From an uncultured Dermabacteraceae bacterium (lineage in GTDB: Bacteria; Actinomycetota; Actinomycetes; Actinomycetales; Dermabacteraceae): a DNA stretch of 11,154 nucleotides. The stretch spans positions 1 through 11,154 of the forward strand of contig CALTZZ010000075.1 of the NCBI GenBank assembly GCA_943913905.1, given 5' to 3'. The position numbers and the translations under genes were made by a program. Positions 1-7,583 of this stretch are shown here, in pieces. Every line of letters starts with the position of its first letter. Position 1 is the first letter of the stretch. The notes under the pieces are model-generated. The model did no database searches. It was given only the letters and a program-made list of their open reading frames with translations, and had not been told where the DNA came from.

Positions 1-1178
1 GTGTTGCCCTTATCCCGCAGCTGCAGGAGCAGCTCCTTCATCCGGGCAATGTCGTGCGGGTGCAGGCCCACGGTCGGTTCATCGAACACATACGTGACGT
101 CGGTGAGCGCGGAGCCCAAGTGGCGAATCATCTTGACGCGCTGCGCCTCACCGCCAGAGAGGCTTCCTGCTTCGCGGTCCAGCGACAGGTATCCGAGCCC
201 TACGGCCACGAAACTACCGAGCATGTCGCGCAGCTGCCGCACGAGGGGCGACACGGATTCGTCGGTGACCCCTCCGAGCCACTCGATGAGGTCCGAGACC
301 TGCATCCGGGCGCATTCGCCGATCGTTGTACCGTGCACGGTCGCCGTGCGGGCGGCTTCTGCCAGCCTGTCGCCTCCACATTCGGGGCACGTATCGAACG
401 TGGCGAGCTTTTCCACGAACGTCTGAATGTGCTTCTGCTTCGGTGGCCGTTCGGGGTTCAAGACGGTCTCGCGCATCTTCGTCACGAGGCCCATGTACGT
501 CATGTTGATGTCGCCCACTTTAACCTTGGAGCGGCCCGAGTACATGAGTAGCTGCCACTCTTCGTCGTTGTAGTCGACCAAAGGTTTGTCGGCGTCGAGC
601 CCGGGATTATCCGCATAGGGGCGCCAACTCCATGAATCCACCGCGTACCCCGGAGCAAGAATCGCCCCGTCGTTGAGCGAGCGGGAGCGGTCCACGAGCG
701 CCTCGAGATTGATCGCGCTCGCCTTCCCCGTCCCTTCGCACGTGGGGCACATACCGCCGGGGAGATTGAACGAGAATGCGCCCGAGGCCCCCACATAGGG
801 GGTCGAGAGCCGGGAGAAGAGGAGGCGAACCAGCGCGTAGGCGTCGGTTGCGGTGCCGACGGTGGACCGAGAGTTAGCTCCCATCGCCTCCTGATCGATC
901 ACGATCGCCGTCGTCAGGTTCTCGAGCGAGTCAACGTCGGGTCGAGGCACCGGGGCCATGAATGACTGGATGAAAGCGCTGTAGGTGTCGTTGATAAGCC
1001 GCTGCGATTCCGCGGAAATCGTCCCGAACACGAGGGACGATTTCCCGGAGCCACTCACACCGGTGAACACTGTGAGCTTGCGCTTGGGAATATCAACGCT
1101 GACGGACTTCAGATTATTGACGCGGGAACCGCGGACGCGAATGACGTGAGCTGGAGTGGGGACCGTGGATGTCTTCAC
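1..1178 (-). CDS. UvrA-like ABC ATPase (short, drug-resistance/UvrA2 type), N-terminal part, cut by window edge
   Basis: About 392 codons are visible; the C-terminal half, including the second ABC module, lies beyond the left edge. The order is: RVRGSRVNNLKSVSVDIPK (residues ~17-35), Walker A GVSGSGKSS (~40-48), QRLINDTYSAF, a CPTC pair (Cys144/147), a CPEC pair (Cys264/267), ABC signature LSGGEAQR (~340-347) and Walker B YVFDEPTVGLHP (~363-374). This matches the UvrA-type ABC fold. Only about 290 residues separate Walker A from the signature, well under canonical UvrA, so the UvrB-binding insertion is probably missing. That fits the ~750-800-residue actinobacterial UvrA-like proteins (UvrA2/DrrC-like), whose roles are DNA-damage or drug tolerance. 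The start is uncertain: GTG at 1178 begins just before the conserved N-terminus but has only a weak GGA 12 bases upstream; the frame stays open further upstream (GTG at 1214). Family call sure; substrate unknown. Confidence 0.9.
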   Translation of the reverse strand, partial: MKTSTVPTPAHVIRVRGSRVNNLKSVSVDIPKRKLTVFTGVSGSGKSSLVFGTISAESQRLINDTYSAFIQSFMAPVPRPDVDSLENLTTAIVIDQEAMGANSRSTVGTATDAYALVRLLFSRLSTPYVGASGAFSFNLPGGMCPTCEGTGKASAINLEALVDRSRSLNDGAILAPGYAVDSWSWRPYADNPGLDADKPLVDYNDEEWQLLMYSGRSKVKVGDINMTYMGLVTKMRETVLNPERPPKQKHIQTFVEKLATFDTCPECGGDRLAEAARTATVHGTTIGECARMQVSDLIEWLGGVTDESVSPLVRQLRDMLGSFVAVGLGYLSLDREAGSLSGGEAQRVKMIRHLGSALTDVTYVFDEPTVGLHPHDIARMKELLLQLRDKGN

Positions 1179-1279
1179 TCGTCGAATTGTTCCAGACCAT
1201 GAGAAACTAAGCACGCGGTCAGAACCATGCTGGTCGCTCGCGCCCCGGCGCCCGTAACCGTGATTGAGGACGTACCCGC
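1179..1279. promoter_or_regulatory. Divergent intergenic region, UvrA-like / AHSA1
   Basis: About 100 bases between the two divergent starts must carry signals for both genes. I see no convincing -35/-10 pair on either strand. A small dyad, ACCA-TGC-TGGT (1224-1234), lies near the middle and could be half of an operator, but is short enough to be chance. GAGGA at 1266-1270 is the ribosome binding site of the AHSA1 gene. Confidence 0.35.
1266..1270 (+). promoter_or_regulatory. Ribosome binding site deciding the GTG start of the AHSA1 gene
   Basis: GAGGA with a nine-base spacer to the GTG at 1280. No ATG in the same frame lies nearby with a comparable site, so GTG is preferred. Confidence 0.65.
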
Positions 1280-1957
1280 GTGAACTACTTGACTGACAAT
1301 GCCTCACTAGCCCACCTAGACGAGTGCACACGTCATATCGCGGTGGCCCCGCTGCCCGAGGCAAACCCGGCAGATGTTCGCGGGTCGATTCTCATCGAAG
1401 TGAATGTTCCGGCACTGTCACCGCGCACGTGGGACGCGATATCGACTCGCAACGCCCTCAACGCCTGGTTTGCGCCCGTCACGGGCGATTTCCGTCGCGG
1501 CGGCACCTACCACGTCTCGACCACGAGCTGGGGCACGATCCTGGAAATCGTTCCGGAGCGACGCTTCTCTGCCACCTGGAACTTCGACGATCGCACGTCG
1601 ATTCTCAACGTGGACCTCACCCCGCCGTTCGAACCCGAGCTGGAAGAGACCTCAACCCTCATTTCCGTGGCCCACGGGTCAGATCTCCGCTCGCGGGATT
1701 GGAACGACTACGGAGTGCTCGCCGTCGGCGCCGCATGGGATGCCATGCTGTTCAAGTTGTCATCCTTCCTCAGCGCCCCCGCCGATACCGACCCTGCCGC
1801 GGACATTCGCGACTGGGAAGCAAGCAATGAGGCCAGCAGCTTCATGCGCGAATCGCTGCGCCGATGGACGGCCGCAACGATCGACTACGGCGTGGATGAG
1901 GCTACTGCGCAGGCGATGCATGAGCGCTCACTCGAGGCGCTCAGCGCTGACGAATAG
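1280..1957 (+). CDS. SRPBCC/AHSA1-domain protein
   Basis: A 225-residue soluble protein with the START-like (SRPBCC) fold of the AHSA1 group. Visible hallmarks are RTWDAISTRNALNAWFAP (~49-66), the GGTYHV strand (~74-79), GTILEIVPERRFSATWNF (~85-102) and the final helix region WNDYGVLAVGAAWDAML (~141-157). A C-terminal part (~175-225) holding DWEASNEASSFMRESLRRW resembles the helical tail of many actinobacterial AHSA1 proteins. Members of this fold bind small hydrophobic ligands; the ligand here is unknown and no enzymatic role is implied. The GTG start is supported by GAGGA at 1266-1270, nine bases upstream. The gene diverges from the UvrA-like gene with about 100 bases between starts, so the two may share a control region. 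No hairpin terminator is visible after it. Confidence 0.85.
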   Translation: MNYLTDNASLAHLDECTRHIAVAPLPEANPADVRGSILIEVNVPALSPRTWDAISTRNALNAWFAPVTGDFRRGGTYHVSTTSWGTILEIVPERRFSATWNFDDRTSILNVDLTPPFEPELEETSTLISVAHGSDLRSRDWNDYGVLAVGAAWDAMLFKLSSFLSAPADTDPAADIRDWEASNEASSFMRESLRRWTAATIDYGVDEATAQAMHERSLEALSADE

Positions 1958-2133
1958 TCCTCCTGCGCCACCTACTCAAAAACAACACATTCCAACATTT
2001 ATATTCGAGTTCGGGCAAAAACTCTCGACCTTCCCCTTGTGTTCGTGACGTAGATCGCATATTCTCGCAGATATGCCACACGTCCCAACACTTCAATGTT
2101 GATCTATGTGGGATTTGAGAGAGGGCGCAACGC
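1958..2133 (+). promoter_or_regulatory. fruR leader: putative promoter and DeoR-type operator repeats
   Basis: A 176-base non-coding stretch, clearly richer in A+T than its surroundings. CAACA occurs at 1983-1987 and 1993-1997, exactly ten bases (one helical turn) apart, and again at 2086-2090. There it forms a dyad with TGTTG: CAACA-N6-TGTTG, 2086-2101. A possible promoter is TTGTGT (2037-2042), 17 bases, TATTCT (2060-2065), which would put the dyad just downstream of the transcription start, a place suited to repression. DeoR-family sugar regulators commonly control their own operon, so these are candidate FruR sites by inference. A purine-rich ribosome binding site (GAGAGAGGG, about 2116-2124) precedes fruR. 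Confidence 0.5.
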
Positions 2134-2892
2134 ATGTTTGCACAGCAACGGCACACCATCATCCTCGATGAGCTTGCCGAACACGGGCGAGTCACAGTCA
2201 AGGAACTCGCCTCCCGCCTCGATGTCGCAGACGAAACCATTCGCCGCGACCTCGACCAACTCGCCAGCACCGATGCGCTCGAGCGCGTCCACGGCGGCGC
2301 CATTCTTCGCCACACCACACATCCCGAATCTGACCTCAACACCCGCCTCGCCACAAACGCCGAGACGAAGACTCGCATTGCGCGCAAAGCGGCCGCATTC
2401 TTGCCTGGCGACGGCGGCTCGATCATCATCGACGCCGGTTCCACCACCGCGGCGCTCACTCCGTTCCTCCCCCACACCGAGCTCTCGGTGCTGACTCACG
2501 CCCCCAGCATCGCGATCGGCCTCGTCGACGAGGGAGTCCAAGCGGTCCACCTGCTACCAGGAAAGGTGCGACCCACCACCCGTGCCGCCGTCGGCCCCGC
2601 TACCCTCAACGCCCTTTCCTCACTCAGCCCCACCACTGCGTTCGTGGGGTGTAACGGAGTCACACCGGAAGGCTTTTGCACGGCCGACCCAGACGAAGCC
2701 GCCGTCAAAACAGCGCTCATGCGCCGCTCAACCCGCGTCGTCATGCTCGCTGATTCCAGCAAGTTCTTCGAGCAGCTCCTCGTCACCTTTTCGGACTGGG
2801 AACTCGTCGATGTACTTGTCACCGATGCAGCGCTCCCTACTGCCCTTGCCCGCATCGCACACAAAAATAACGTTGAGGTAGTCGTCGCATGA
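2134..2892 (+). CDS. fruR: DeoR/GlpR-family transcriptional regulator of the fructose operon
   Basis: 252 residues, the usual family length. The N-terminal DeoR winged helix-turn-helix (~1-57) includes the recognition-helix motif VADETIRRDLDQL (~31-43) and the family signature RVHGGA (51-56). The C-terminal sugar-phosphate sensor domain (~75-235, isomerase-like fold) carries DAGSTT (100-105), AFVGCNGV (169-176) and ADSSKF with Lys210 (206-211), all typical. It is the first gene of fruR-fruK-fruA and its stop overlaps the fruK start by four bases (ATGA). By family knowledge it should repress the operon and be released by fructose 1-phosphate or fructose 1,6-bisphosphate; this is inferred. A clear ribosome binding site supports the ATG. 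The name fruR rests on operon context; the sequence alone says DeoR family. Confidence 0.9.
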   Translation: MFAQQRHTIILDELAEHGRVTVKELASRLDVADETIRRDLDQLASTDALERVHGGAILRHTTHPESDLNTRLATNAETKTRIARKAAAFLPGDGGSIIIDAGSTTAALTPFLPHTELSVLTHAPSIAIGLVDEGVQAVHLLPGKVRPTTRAAVGPATLNALSSLSPTTAFVGCNGVTPEGFCTADPDEAAVKTALMRRSTRVVMLADSSKFFEQLLVTFSDWELVDVLVTDAALPTALARIAHKNNVEVVVA

Positions 2893-3848
2893 TCACGACC
2901 GTCACGATGAACCCATCGCTTGACCGCACCGTCCAGCTCACATCGGCGCTCGAGCCAGGAAATGTTCACCGCGTGGACGCGGATACCACGCAACCGGGCG
3001 GGAAAGGGATCAACGTCAGTCTTGGTGTGCACCGGGCTGGCAGAGAGACGCGTGCCCTGTTCCCATCGGATGCGTCCGACCCGCTGCGCGAGCTGGTGGA
3101 AGCCGCGGGAGTCCCGTACAGCTCGACTGACCTTGGGGCGGCCGTACGAACAAACCTGACAGTCGTGGATGCCGACGGCGTCACCACGAAGATCAATGAG
3201 CCGGGCCCGCAGGTTGATCCCGAGCGTGCACGGGCGTTCCTGGACCTGGTGCTTCACGCGATCACGCCGGGCGACCGGCTCATGATTTCCGGGTCGCTGG
3301 CCCCCGGGTTTGCACCCGATACGTACGCAACCATCGTTCACCATGCCCGCTCGCTCGGTGCGTGGGTGGGAGTCGATACGTCGGATGCTCCCCTACACGC
3401 GCTCGCGGAGACTTTCCCCTCTGCGGCACCGCACTTCCTGAAGCCGAACGCGCACGAGATCGGGATGCTGATAGGAGCCGACGGACACGCCCTTGAAACC
3501 GCGGCAACCAACGGCGATTATTCGGATGCCGCGGAGGCCGCGCAGGGTCTTCGCCGTAAGGGCGTTCATACCATCCTTCTCACGCTCGGCAGCGCCGGTG
3601 CCCTGCTGGCATGCGACGAAGGCGTGTTCGTGGCCCACAGCGTGGAAGCCGAAGTGCGATCCACCGTGGGCGCGGGCGACAGCGCCACCGCTGGCTTCCT
3701 GCTCGCCCTCGACGAGGGGCCCGCACACCCTGCCGAGGCTCTGGCTCGCGCTGCCGCGTACGGGACTGCGGCCGTCACACTCCCCGGAACCACGATCCCT
3801 ACACCCGAGCAGGCGCACCCCTATCTTCCAACGGTCACTCCGCTGTGA
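2889..3848 (+). CDS. fruK: 1-phosphofructokinase
   Basis: 319 residues, a full-length PfkB/ribokinase-family sugar kinase that phosphorylates fructose 1-phosphate with ATP to fructose 1,6-bisphosphate in the cytoplasm. Seen are the N-terminal MITTVTMNPSLDRT, the substrate motif PGGKGINVS (36-44), GSLAPG (135-140), KPNAHE (185-190), TLGSAGA (232-238) and the anion-hole/catalytic-base motif GAGDS (261-265, Asp264). The ATG overlaps the fruR stop (ATGA), with GAGG at 2875-2878 ten bases upstream inside fruR, so translation is probably coupled. The permease gene follows after 39 bases. Tagatose 6-phosphate kinase has the same fold, but the neighbouring fructose EIIABC makes 1-phosphofructokinase much more likely. 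Confidence 0.93.
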   Translation: MITTVTMNPSLDRTVQLTSALEPGNVHRVDADTTQPGGKGINVSLGVHRAGRETRALFPSDASDPLRELVEAAGVPYSSTDLGAAVRTNLTVVDADGVTTKINEPGPQVDPERARAFLDLVLHAITPGDRLMISGSLAPGFAPDTYATIVHHARSLGAWVGVDTSDAPLHALAETFPSAAPHFLKPNAHEIGMLIGADGHALETAATNGDYSDAAEAAQGLRRKGVHTILLTLGSAGALLACDEGVFVAHSVEAEVRSTVGAGDSATAGFLLALDEGPAHPAEALARAAAYGTAAVTLPGTTIPTPEQAHPYLPTVTPL

Positions 3849-3877
3849 CCACCACAACCGTCATCGTCAACATGTAA
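3845..3877 (+). other. Ten-codon mini-frame between fruK and fruA
   Basis: A GTG overlapping the fruK stop (GTGA) opens a frame of ten codons that reads MTTTTVIVNM and stops with TAA just in front of the fruA ribosome binding site. It has no known relative. It resembles the N-terminus of fruK (MITTVTMN), matching about 13 of 18 bases, so it may be a coincidence, a coupling mini-cistron, or a remnant of a small duplication. Confidence 0.2.
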
Positions 3878-3881
3878 AGGA
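3877..3881 (+). promoter_or_regulatory. Ribosome binding site of fruA
   Basis: AAGGA six bases before the ATG at 3888, with a second GAAGG directly abutting the ATG. It confirms the fruA start. Confidence 0.7.
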
Positions 3882-3887
3882 CGAAGG

Positions 3888-5975
3888 ATGTCTCAGCTAC
3901 TTCCGCCAGAACTCGTAGCGCTCGACCAAGAACTACCCGATTCGCGTGAATCTGCCATTTCTGTCCTCGCTTCCTTGATCGGCTCTGCCGGACGTGGAGA
4001 TGAGGAGGGCGTGCGGACCGCGATGCTCAATCGCGAAGAGCAAATGCCGACCGGGATGCCCGGTGGGTTCGCGATCCCTCACTGCAAGTCCGACGCCGTG
4101 ACGCAGCCGAGTCTGTGCTTCGTCCGCACGACGTCCCCGATTGACTTTGGGGCGGCCGACGGACCTGCCGACATCATCATTGGTATCTGCGCCCCGGAAG
4201 GCGCGTCTGACACTCACCTGCAGCTGCTCGCGAAGCTCGCGCGGTCGCTCGTGACTCCCGGCTTCCTCGAGTCCCTCCGTTCGGCCTCGTCACCCGACGA
4301 AGTCTCGCGGATCATCACCGATGTTGTAGCGGACGAGGATGAAGCGGACGACGATGGCGCCGAGGCATCGAACGCAGCGGAGGATCAGCCCACCGCTGCA
4401 GCTGTTGGGGCTGCTGCCGCCCCTGAGTCAGAACCGGCGAAGCTCCTCGCCATTACGTCATGCCCCACCGGCATTGCACACACGTACATGGCTGCGGAGT
4501 CGCTCGAAAATGCCGCCCACGAGCGCGGCGTGGAGTTGGCCGTGGAACCCCAGGGATCCGGCGGCTACACGGCATTCACTCGCGAGCAAATCGACCAGGC
4601 GGATGCGCTGATCATTGCCGCGGATGTTGCCATCTCGGGGCGGGAGCGTTTTGCCGGAATGCCCGTTGTTGAATCTGGCGTGAAGCGAGCGATTGCGTCT
4701 GGCCCCGAGCTCATTGATGAGGCGATCGACGCCAAGAATAATCCCGAGGCGGCGAAGACCGTGAGTGCCTCGTCGGATGGTGAGCAGGGGAAGGCGGGCG
4801 ACGACGCGGCTTCGCAGTCGTGGCCCCGCCGAATTCAAGCCGCCGTGATGACCGGCGTGAGCTACATGATTCCGTTCGTTGCCGCTGGCGGTTTGCTGAT
4901 CGCACTTGGCTTCCTCATTGGCGGGTACGACGTCAAGTTCGTTGCCGAAGGGATCGTGCTTGATCATTCCCTCTGGAACCTGCCCGGCCACGTTGGGTAC
5001 GACGCCAACGGGGTCCAGACCATGACCGAAAAATCGGGGCTCCTGCTGTACCTGGGTTCCGTCCTCACCACGTTGGGCGAGGCGGGAATGGGCTTCCTGG
5101 TCGCGGCGCTCTCGGGCTATATCGCCTTCGGGCTCGCAGGACGGCCCGGCATCGCCCCCGGATTCATCGGTGGCGCCATCTCCGTGCTCGTGGGCGCTGG
5201 CTTCCTCGGTGGCCTCGTCACGGGGATCCTCGGCGGTCTGATCGCCTACGCCCTCACGAAGCCGACCCCGCCACGGTGGCTCGCTGGCCTCATGCCCGTG
5301 GCCATCATCCCGCTCATCACCACTCTGATCGTGGGCGCGCTCATGCTCATGTTCTTGGGCAGGCCGCTCGCGGCGCTCATGACAGCCCTTCAGGACGGGC
5401 TTCAGGGCATGAGCGGTTCCAGTGCACTCGTCCTGGGCCTCGTTTTGGGGCTCATGATGTGCGTGGACCTTGGTGGTCCCGTCAACAAGGCGGCCTACCT
5501 GTTTGCCACCGCGGGTCTCTCTCAGGGAACGGAAGCATCGTTCCAGATCATGGCAGCCGTCATGAGCGCCGGCATGGTTCCGCCCCTTGCACTCGCACTC
5601 TCCACTGCAGTGCGCAAGAAGCTCTACACGAAGGTGGAGCAAGACAACGGCAAGGCAGCGTGGCTGCTCGGAGCCGCATTCATTTCCGAGGGAGCCATTC
5701 CCTTCGCCGCAGCGGATCCGCTGCGCGTGATTCCGTCGATGATGGCCGGTGGCGCCGTCACCGGGGCACTGTCAATGCTCTTTGGCGTTGGCTCCCAGGC
5801 TCCCCACGGCGGCATCTTCGTGATCTTCGCGATCTCTCCGGTCATCGGGTATCTCGTTTCGGTGGTTGCCGGCGTCCTTGTCGCCGCTCTCCTCGTGACC
5901 GCCCTCAAAGAAAAGTCGTGGCGTGCGGCCGAATCGTCGCGTCGTCGGCAGGACAACCCGGTAGCGGCCAACTAA
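3888..5975 (+). CDS. fruA: Fructose-specific PTS permease, fused EIIABC
   Basis: 695 residues with three PTS modules in the order A-B-C. EIIA (~1-145) has the phospho-histidine motif FAIPHCKSD (His65). A very acidic Ala/Glu/Asp linker (~148-184) follows. EIIB (~185-285) has the phospho-cysteine motif TSCPTGIAHTYMAAE (Cys192). EIIC (~313-675) is an integral membrane domain with many hydrophobic segments and the motifs GGPVNKAA (529-536), EGAIPFAAADP (601-611) and APHGG (638-642). It takes phosphate from HPr and moves fructose across the membrane as fructose 1-phosphate, the substrate of FruK. No HPr domain is fused and no ptsH or ptsI lies nearby. The length is normal for an actinobacterial fused EIIABC. 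Mannose-type specificity cannot be strictly excluded, but the CPTGIAHT motif and fruK context favour fructose. It is the last gene of the operon. Confidence 0.95.
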   Translation: MSQLLPPELVALDQELPDSRESAISVLASLIGSAGRGDEEGVRTAMLNREEQMPTGMPGGFAIPHCKSDAVTQPSLCFVRTTSPIDFGAADGPADIIIGICAPEGASDTHLQLLAKLARSLVTPGFLESLRSASSPDEVSRIITDVVADEDEADDDGAEASNAAEDQPTAAAVGAAAAPESEPAKLLAITSCPTGIAHTYMAAESLENAAHERGVELAVEPQGSGGYTAFTREQIDQADALIIAADVAISGRERFAGMPVVESGVKRAIASGPELIDEAIDAKNNPEAAKTVSASSDGEQGKAGDDAASQSWPRRIQAAVMTGVSYMIPFVAAGGLLIALGFLIGGYDVKFVAEGIVLDHSLWNLPGHVGYDANGVQTMTEKSGLLLYLGSVLTTLGEAGMGFLVAALSGYIAFGLAGRPGIAPGFIGGAISVLVGAGFLGGLVTGILGGLIAYALTKPTPPRWLAGLMPVAIIPLITTLIVGALMLMFLGRPLAALMTALQDGLQGMSGSSALVLGLVLGLMMCVDLGGPVNKAAYLFATAGLSQGTEASFQIMAAVMSAGMVPPLALALSTAVRKKLYTKVEQDNGKAAWLLGAAFISEGAIPFAAADPLRVIPSMMAGGAVTGALSMLFGVGSQAPHGGIFVIFAISPVIGYLVSVVAGVLVAALLVTALKEKSWRAAESSRRRQDNPVAAN

Positions 5976-6001
5976 CCGCAACCCGACCGATCTGAGGCGG
6001 T

Positions 6002-6039
6002 AGAAAAGGCGCGTCCCCCACCCGGGACGCGCCTTTTCT
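6002..6039. terminator. Bidirectional Rho-independent terminator between fruA and guaB
   Basis: A perfect 16-base-pair stem: arm AGAAAAGGCGCGTCCC (6002-6017), six-base loop CCACCC, arm 6024-6039. The outer A4/T4 ends give a T-run on both strands, so it can stop fruA from the left and guaB from the right. It lies 26 bases after the fruA stop and 35 bases past the guaB stop. Confidence 0.92.
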
Positions 6040-6074
6040 GTCTGGTGCTCGCGCTACTGAGCTTCTACAACTGC

Positions 6075-7571
6075 TCAGTGTCCCCTGTAGTTCGGGGCCT
6101 CGATGATGTGCGCCATGTCGTGCGGGTGGGATTCTTTGAGTCCCGCCGACGTGATACGCACGAACTTGCCGCGCTCCTTGAGTTCGGGAACAGTGTTAGC
6201 GCCCACGTAGAACATTGACTGCGCGAGGCCGCCCACGAGCTGATGCACAACGCCACCAAGTGAGCCCTTGTATGCGACGGTGCCTTCGATGCCTTCCGGC
6301 ACGATCTTGTCGTCAGATTCCACGTCTGCCTGGAAGTAACGGTCCTTCGAGAACGACTTCTTGCCGCGCGAAGCCATCGCCCCAAGCGACCCCATGCCGC
6401 GGTAGCTCTTGTACTGCTTACCGTTCATGAGCACGACTTCACCGGGTGACTCGGCGGTGCCGGCGAGGAGCGAACCGAGCATCACGGTGCTCGCCCCGGC
6501 AACGAGTGCCTTGGCGATGTCGCCGGAGTACTGGAGGCCGCCGTCGCCGATGACGGGTACGCCCGCAGGCTTGCATGCCTTGGACGCTTCGTGGATGGCG
6601 GTGATCTGAGGAACGCCGACGCCTGCCACAACGCGAGTGGTGCAGATGGATCCCGGGCCGACGCCGACCTTGACCGCATCGACGCCAGCATCGACGAGCG
6701 CCTGCGCACCGGCTTGGGTGGCTACGTTTCCGCCGATGATCTGGACGTCGTTGAATGCCGGGTCGTTCTTCAGCTTGCGGATCATTTCGAGCGCCAGGCG
6801 CGCGTGTCCGTTCGCGGTGTCAACCACGAGCACGTCGGCCCCGGCATCGCGCAGCTGGCCGGCGCGCTCGAACGAGTCTCCAAAGAAGCCTACGCCTGCG
6901 CCGATGAGGAGGCGGCCCTGGCTGTCTTTCGACGCGTTCGGGAACTGCTCGCTCTTCACGAAGTCTTTGACGGTGATGAGACCGGTCAGGGTGCCGTCGG
7001 CATCGATGAGCGGGAGGCGCTCGCGCTTGTTCTTGCGCAGCATGGCCGTGGCGTCTTCATGGCTCACGTCCGTCGGGGCCGTGTACACCTCGCTGGTCAT
7101 GACGTCGCTGACCTTGGTGGTGGCCCAGTCTGCGACGGGGATGAAGCGAAGGTCTCGGTTCGTGCAAATGCCAAGAAGCTTGCTGTTCGCGTCAACGACG
7201 GGAAGACCCGACACGCGGTACTGGCCGCACACCTCGTCGAAGTCTTCGAGTGAGGCGTCGGGGCCAATCGTGACCGGGTTCGTGATGCGACCGGTCTGGG
7301 TTCGCTTCACGAGGTCTACCTGGTGAGCCTGGTCTTCGATCGAAAGGTTACGGTGCAGAATTCCGATGCCGCCAAGGCGTGCCATCGCAATCGCCATCCG
7401 GGACTCCGTCACCGTGTCCATCGCGGCAGACGCGAGCGGCAGGTGGAGTGTGATGTCGCGGGTGAGGTGCGAAGTGGTGTCCACGTCGCTTGGGATTACG
7501 TCCGTCTCCCCCGGGAGCAGTAGGACGTCGTCGTAGGTCAGGCCAACAAATCCGAAGGGGTCATTCGTCAT
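6075..7571 (-). CDS. guaB: IMP dehydrogenase
   Basis: 498 residues from the ATG at 7571. It oxidises IMP to XMP with NAD+, the committed step of guanine nucleotide synthesis, as a cytoplasmic tetramer. The N-terminus DPFGFVGLTYDDVLLLPG is classical; two CBS domains (~93-205) interrupt the TIM barrel; the catalytic loop GVGPGSICTTRVVAG holds Cys310; IGDGGLQYSGD, GMGSLGAM (392-399) and the flap Arg-Tyr in KDRYFQ (411-412) follow. A GTG six bases upstream (7577) is in frame, but ATG fits the family N-terminus. There is no recognisable ribosome binding site. The stop of the preceding gene lies nine bases upstream inside TAAAGT, which could itself be a -10 box (7583-7578) firing at the ATG. The gene ends at the shared terminator. 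Confidence 0.95.
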   Translation of the reverse strand: MTNDPFGFVGLTYDDVLLLPGETDVIPSDVDTTSHLTRDITLHLPLASAAMDTVTESRMAIAMARLGGIGILHRNLSIEDQAHQVDLVKRTQTGRITNPVTIGPDASLEDFDEVCGQYRVSGLPVVDANSKLLGICTNRDLRFIPVADWATTKVSDVMTSEVYTAPTDVSHEDATAMLRKNKRERLPLIDADGTLTGLITVKDFVKSEQFPNASKDSQGRLLIGAGVGFFGDSFERAGQLRDAGADVLVVDTANGHARLALEMIRKLKNDPAFNDVQIIGGNVATQAGAQALVDAGVDAVKVGVGPGSICTTRVVAGVGVPQITAIHEASKACKPAGVPVIGDGGLQYSGDIAKALVAGASTVMLGSLLAGTAESPGEVVLMNGKQYKSYRGMGSLGAMASRGKKSFSKDRYFQADVESDDKIVPEGIEGTVAYKGSLGGVVHQLVGGLAQSMFYVGANTVPELKERGKFVRITSAGLKESHPHDMAHIIEAPNYRGH

Positions 7572-7577
7572 GCACAC

Positions 7578-7583
7578 ACTTTA
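7578..7583 (-). promoter_or_regulatory. Possible -10 box for leaderless guaB transcription
   Basis: TAAAGT on the minus strand fits TANNNT and ends six bases before the guaB ATG, the spacing expected if transcription starts at the A of ATG. It also contains the TAA stop of the upstream gene. No good -35 element is visible about 17 bases upstream, so this is tentative. Confidence 0.35.

Noticed and set aside
1..551. Plus-strand open frames at the left edge
   Set aside because: The minus strand encodes the UvrA-like signature and Walker B motifs here, so the plus-strand frames are shadows.
1958..2133. A riboswitch or small RNA in the fruR leader
   Set aside because: I find only short repeats and one dyad, no extended stem set or terminator/anti-terminator pair.
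2496..3344. 282-codon open frame on the minus strand opposite fruR and fruK
   Set aside because: It covers two well-identified genes, has no domain and no plausible ribosome binding site.
4458..5642. 394-codon open frame on the minus strand opposite fruA
   Set aside because: It is antisense to the conserved EIIB/EIIC coding region, its product is Arg/Glu/His-rich with no recognisable domain, and it reflects G+C-rich third positions.
6591..7253. 220- and 229-codon open frames on the plus strand opposite guaB
   Set aside because: They mirror the strongly conserved IMP dehydrogenase; the composition is that of an antisense shadow.
7571..7577. GTG at 7577 as the guaB start
   Set aside because: It adds only two residues, has no ribosome binding site, and lies directly against the possible -10 box; the ATG at 7571 fits the family N-terminus better.
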